Shown here: positions 61,361 to 64,000 of the stretch, piece after piece
Layout of the letters: each line of letters starts with the position of its first letter
Numbering within the stretch: position 1 is the stretch's first letter
Assembly: GCF_900111125.1 (NCBI RefSeq)
Contig: NZ_FOGE01000016.1
Coordinates: forward strand, 57,761-121,760
DNA: 64,000 nt
Source of the DNA: Sphingobium sp. YR768
GTDB taxonomy: Bacteria > Pseudomonadota > Alphaproteobacteria > Sphingomonadales > Sphingomonadaceae
Direction: 5' to 3'
Translations under genes and position numbers: made by a program
The notes under the pieces: generated by a model
What the model saw: the letters and a program-made list of their open reading frames with translations, nothing else
Told to the model about the DNA's origin: nothing
Database searches by the model: none

Positions 61361-62260
61361 ATGAGTCTGCTTGAAGGGAGAGTCGCCATCGTCACCGGCG
61401 GCGGTCGCGGCGTGGGCCGCACCTATGCGCTGAAACTGGCCGAATATGGCGCGAAGGTCGTTGTGAACGACCTGGGCGGCGACGCATCAGGTGGCGGCGC
61501 AGACCTGACCCCCGCGCAGGAAGTCGTGGAGGAGATCAAGGCCAAGGGCGGCGAAGCCATCGTCAATGGCGGCGACGTGTCCGACTGGGCCAATGCCAAG
61601 GACATGGTGGCACAGGCGGTCGACACCTTTGGACGGCTCGACATCCTCATCAACAATGCCGGCATCCTGCGCGATCGCATGCTGGTCAACATGACCGAGG
61701 AAGAATGGGACATCGTCGTCAAGGTGCATCTCAAAGGCACCTTCGCGCCGACCCATCATGCTGCTAACTATTGGCGCACGGAAAGCAAGGCAGGGCGCCA
61801 GCCCGACGCCCGCGTCATCAACACGACCTCGCATTCGGCCCTGTTTGCCAATATCGGCCAGGCCAATTATGCGGCGGCCAAGGGTGGCATCGCCAGCTTC
61901 AGCCAGGTAGCCGCGCGCGAATTGCAGCGTATCGGCGTGACCGTGAATGCCATCGCGCCCCGTGCCGAAACCCGTATGACGGCTGGCCTGCGGGAATGGA
62001 CGCCCGAACAGTTGGAACGGCGTGATCCGGAATGGATCGCCGGCTTCATCGCCTGGCTCGCCAGCCCGGAATCCGCGCAGGTCAGCGGCCGCGTGTTCGA
62101 AGTCTGGGGCTATGGCATCACCGTTGCTGAAAGCTGGCAGCATGGTCCAAGCTGTGAAGCCTCCAAGGATCCCACCGTGCTGGGCGAACGGATTGCGAAA
62201 ATCCTCAAATTTGCTCGCTCCAACGCCGGCATCAATCCGGGCGAATGGCTCGATCCCTAA
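61361..62260 (+). CDS. SDR of the MFE2 / 17beta-HSD4 type (3-hydroxyacyl-CoA dehydrogenase)
   Basis: The 299-residue SDR has a TGGGRGVGRTYAL cofactor loop, NDLGGD, NNAGILRDRM and the YAAAK active site, a combination typical of the dehydrogenase domain of multifunctional protein 2. That enzyme oxidises (R)-3-hydroxyacyl-CoA after hydration by a double-hotdog hydratase. The natural partner here is the hydratase at 36412. It follows the Gfo/Idh gene by 38 bases and ends at a strong terminator. Confidence 0.9.
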   Translation: MSLLEGRVAIVTGGGRGVGRTYALKLAEYGAKVVVNDLGGDASGGGADLTPAQEVVEEIKAKGGEAIVNGGDVSDWANAKDMVAQAVDTFGRLDILINNAGILRDRMLVNMTEEEWDIVVKVHLKGTFAPTHHAANYWRTESKAGRQPDARVINTTSHSALFANIGQANYAAAKGGIASFSQVAARELQRIGVTVNAIAPRAETRMTAGLREWTPEQLERRDPEWIAGFIAWLASPESAQVSGRVFEVWGYGITVAESWQHGPSCEASKDPTVLGERIAKILKFARSNAGINPGEWLDP

Positions 62261-62269
62261 AAGACCATA

Positions 62270-62295
62270 GAAGGGAGAGGCATGCCTCTCCCTTC
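62270..62295 (+). terminator. Terminator after the MFE2-type SDR
   Basis: GAAGGGAGAGG (62270-62280) pairs exactly with 62285-62295; loop CATG, followed by a weak T-rich ATCTGTTT. Confidence 0.7.
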
Positions 62296-62323
62296 ATCTG
62301 TTTAGATAGTAGAGAAAGTCGCC

Positions 62324-63436
62324 ATGTCTCTCGACGCGCTGTTTCAGCCTCTGACCATCGGCAGCTTGGCCGTTCCTAATCGGATCGTCATGGCGCCGCT
62401 CACCCGTGCGCGGGCCGACGCGAACAATATTCCGACGCCCATGCAGGGCGAATATTATGCCCAACGCGCCGATGCCGGACTGATCATATCCGAAGCGACC
62501 GCCGTGGATCCCTTGGGCATGGGCTGGTATCGCGCGCCCGGCATCTGGTCGAACGACATGGTCACCGCATGGCGGGGCGTGACAGACAGGGTGCATGCGG
62601 CGAACGGCCGCATCTATTGCCAGCTGTGGCATATGGGTCGGCTCGTCCTGCCCGATTATCTTGATGGCGATTTGCCGATCGGCCCCTCTCCTATCGCGGG
62701 TGAAGGCGAAACGATGGCACCACCAACGGGTACCTATGATGGCGGCTTCCTGCCCATGAAACCCTATGTTGTGCCACGCGAAATGACGCAGGCCGACATC
62801 GATCAGTTGATCGCAGCCTATGGCAAGGCCGCGGCCAATGCGATAGCTGCCGGATTTGACGGTACGGAAATCCATGGCGCAAACGGTTATATCATCGATC
62901 AGTTTCTACAGTCCAAGACCAACCAGCGGCAGGATCGCTACGGCGGCAGTATTGAAAACCGCACACGTCTGCTCGGCGAAATCATTGAGGCGGTCATCGC
63001 CCATGTCGCCTCTGGTCGCGTCGGCCTGCGGATCAGCCCCACCAGCGAGCGCAAAGGCATGGGGGATGCAAATCCGGCAGCCCTTACCGAAGCGATCGGC
63101 GCCCTGGCGCAGCGACATGGCCTGGCCTATATCCATCTGATCGAACCCATCGCATCCGGCTTCATGGAAAAGCCCGACTATCCCGTCATGGATCATCTGC
63201 GAGCGGTCTTTACAGGCACCATCATCCAGAATGGCAGTTTCGACGCCCAGACAGCAGCCGACTATATCGATGCTGGGCGGGCAGAAGCCATCTCCTTTGG
63301 CCGCCCTTATATCGCCAATCCCGATCTCGTCAGCCGCTTCCGCGACGGACGAGAGTTAGCGCAGCCCAATTTCGACTATGCCTATGTCGGCGATGAACGA
63401 GGCTACACCGACTATCCAGTCGCAACTGGCGGCTGA
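62324..63436 (+). CDS. Old Yellow Enzyme (NADH:flavin oxidoreductase, N-ethylmaleimide-reductase type)
   Basis: The 370-residue FMN TIM-barrel enzyme has FQPLTIGSLAVPNRIVMAPLTR, QLWHMGR and the substrate-binding HGANGYIIDQFL (His and Asn of the active site). It reduces activated C=C bonds of enones and nitro compounds. It is separated from the SDR by a terminator and may have its own promoter. In the cluster it would saturate ring enones, complementing the MDR reductase. Its stop is 26 bases from the IS66 end. Confidence 0.93.
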   Translation: MSLDALFQPLTIGSLAVPNRIVMAPLTRARADANNIPTPMQGEYYAQRADAGLIISEATAVDPLGMGWYRAPGIWSNDMVTAWRGVTDRVHAANGRIYCQLWHMGRLVLPDYLDGDLPIGPSPIAGEGETMAPPTGTYDGGFLPMKPYVVPREMTQADIDQLIAAYGKAAANAIAAGFDGTEIHGANGYIIDQFLQSKTNQRQDRYGGSIENRTRLLGEIIEAVIAHVASGRVGLRISPTSERKGMGDANPAALTEAIGALAQRHGLAYIHLIEPIASGFMEKPDYPVMDHLRAVFTGTIIQNGSFDAQTAADYIDAGRAEAISFGRPYIANPDLVSRFRDGRELAQPNFDYAYVGDERGYTDYPVATGG

Positions 63437-63461
63437 ACATCTACCTTCATTTTTGAAAATC

Positions 63462-63803
63462 GTAAGCGGTGTTTTCCACCCACCTTGCACGGCGTGGTGA
63501 TTGAGGCAGACGTTGGGCGGTATGGAAGCCCACAGCCTTACGAGCGCACTGGACACCCGCACTGTAGTTAGTCTGGAGCCTGTCCGCCGCCCTGAGGTGC
63601 TCGGCAGCATGGCAGGTCGGCGACGGATCTGGACGCTGGAGCAGAAGCTGGCGATAGTCGGGGAGATGGCGCGTTGCGGGAACATCGCCGAGTTCTCCCG
63701 CCAGCACGACATTCGCACGTCGCTGCTCTACACGTGGCGCCGGGAGCTGCGCTATGCGTTGGAAGCAGGTCAGGCCACCAGCCATGCTGAACCGATGTTT
63801 GTG
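63462..63803 (+). mobile_element. IS66-family element, left end, interrupted
   Basis: The sequence GTAAGCGGTG at 63462 matches the GTAAGCG left terminal repeat of IS66 elements, and a tnpA-like frame follows. Only about 340 bases remain before a second element begins at about 63803. Confidence 0.7.
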
Positions 63804-63824
63804 AGGTGGGCTCGCCTTCTTTGA
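63522..63824 (+). pseudogene. IS66 TnpA-like helix-turn-helix protein, truncated
   Basis: The frame begins MEAHSLTSALDTRT and contains RRRIWTLEQKLAIVGEMARCGNIAEFSRQHDIRTSLLYTWRREL, the helix-turn-helix of IS66 TnpA / transposase-8-like proteins. After EPMFV the family sequence is lost and the frame reads RWARLL to a stop inside the next element, so the 3' end has been replaced. An earlier start at 63501 is less likely. The TnpB and TnpC genes are not in the window. Confidence 0.75.
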
Positions 63825-64000
63825 CAGGTTGGCGGTTAAGTTAAGCTCATCCTGGTTGTTGTTGATGCCGCCATTTGGGTGATCAAATCCTGGAGGGCAT
63901 GCCCCCCCCCCAGGATTTGAAGCGCCGATTTGCCCATATGCCTCGCCTGGGGTTTTCCCTGCAAGGCGTGAATGCGGACGATGGTTGTCATAATAGGCGA
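63803..64000 (-). mobile_element. IS3-family element, right portion with transposase C-terminus
   Basis: From the right edge the minus strand encodes AYYDNHRPHSRLAGKTPGEAYGQ, the conserved end of IS3-family OrfB transposases, then INNNQDELNLTANLSKKASPP. The end TGAGGTGGGCTCGCC at about 63803-63817 is a plausible terminal repeat. A C10 tract at 63902-63911 lies in a perfect-stem hairpin (63884-63919). The frame stays open past the element into the IS66 remnant, so the true stop is unclear. Only part of the element is present. Confidence 0.75.

Noticed and set aside
63447..63785. Minus-strand frame through the IS66 remnant
   Set aside because: It is the read-through continuation of the IS3 transposase frame into foreign sequence; only the part right of about 63803 has transposase similarity.

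Overview
The window looks like chromosomal or megaplasmid DNA from an alphaproteobacterium of the family Sphingomonadaceae (Sphingobium, Novosphingobium or a relative). The grounds are the high GC content with strong third-position bias, three large TonB-dependent receptors, many GGAGAG-type ribosome sites, and single-component Rieske oxygenases mixed with SDR, acyl-CoA and epoxide-handling enzymes. No rRNA, tRNA or CRISPR was seen. Apart from two insertion-sequence remnants at the right edge, nearly every gene fits one large catabolic supercluster of about 60 genes in short, often divergent transcription units.

Layout. 0-5.3 kb: a flavoprotein desaturase with a partial neighbour, a TonB receptor and an SDR. 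5.3-19.3 kb: a block with kinase-like proteins, SDRs, a SnoaL-like protein, a lipocalin-like RDHSWG protein, an NAD-dependent epimerase, a Rieske oxygenase, a P450, a TetR regulator and a second TonB receptor. Most units here carry a TACATTC-N6-GAATGTA palindrome. 19.5-24.6 kb: a tightly overlapping operon for CoA-linked chain shortening (acyl-CoA dehydrogenase, malyl-CoA-type lyase, MaoC hydratase, SCP2-type thiolase, HMG-CoA-synthase-like/DUF35 fusion). 24.8-31.8 kb: Rieske ferredoxin, SDRs, a kinase-like protein, two MFS transporters and a second RDHS protein. 32-40 kb: stand-alone lipoyl protein, beta-keto acid cleavage enzyme, acyl-CoA ligase, phosphatase, flavodoxin-like protein, double-hotdog hydratase, second Rieske oxygenase and reductase. 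40.5-52.8 kb: MarR regulator, epoxide hydrolase, kinase fusion, VOC protein, SDR, acyl-CoA dehydrogenase, TPP-dependent E1 alpha/beta, enoyl-CoA hydratase, third RDHS-type protein and third Rieske oxygenase. 52.9-63.4 kb: third TonB receptor, hydratases, fourth RDHS protein, second MarR, stand-alone E2 catalytic domain, limonene-epoxide-hydrolase-like protein, Gfo/Idh oxidoreductase, MFE2-type SDR and an Old Yellow Enzyme. 63.46-64.0 kb: an IS66 remnant interrupted by an IS3-type element.

How the genes may work together (inference): TonB receptors import a bulky hydrophobic compound. Rieske oxygenases and the P450 hydroxylate it. SDRs, the FAD enzyme, the Old Yellow Enzyme and the MDR reductase set the redox state of alcohols, ketones and ring double bonds. 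Two unrelated epoxide hydrolases open epoxides. A ligase plus acyl-CoA dehydrogenases, hydratases, thiolase and lyases degrade the resulting acids. Unusual parts are a 2-oxoacid/acetoin-dehydrogenase-type complex with its lipoyl and E2 catalytic domains on separate proteins 26 kb apart, four APH-fold kinase-like proteins (two with degenerate catalytic loops) and four RDHSWG lipocalin-like proteins. The substrate cannot be read from the sequence; a steroid- or terpenoid-like alicyclic compound is my best guess.

Regulation: two recurrent operator-like motifs divide the window. The TACATTC palindrome (five sites, 7.8-19.5 kb) surrounds the TetR gene. A second element, roughly TATnnTA-GCA-TAnnATA, lies in divergent promoters across the rest and may belong to the two paralogous MarR regulators.
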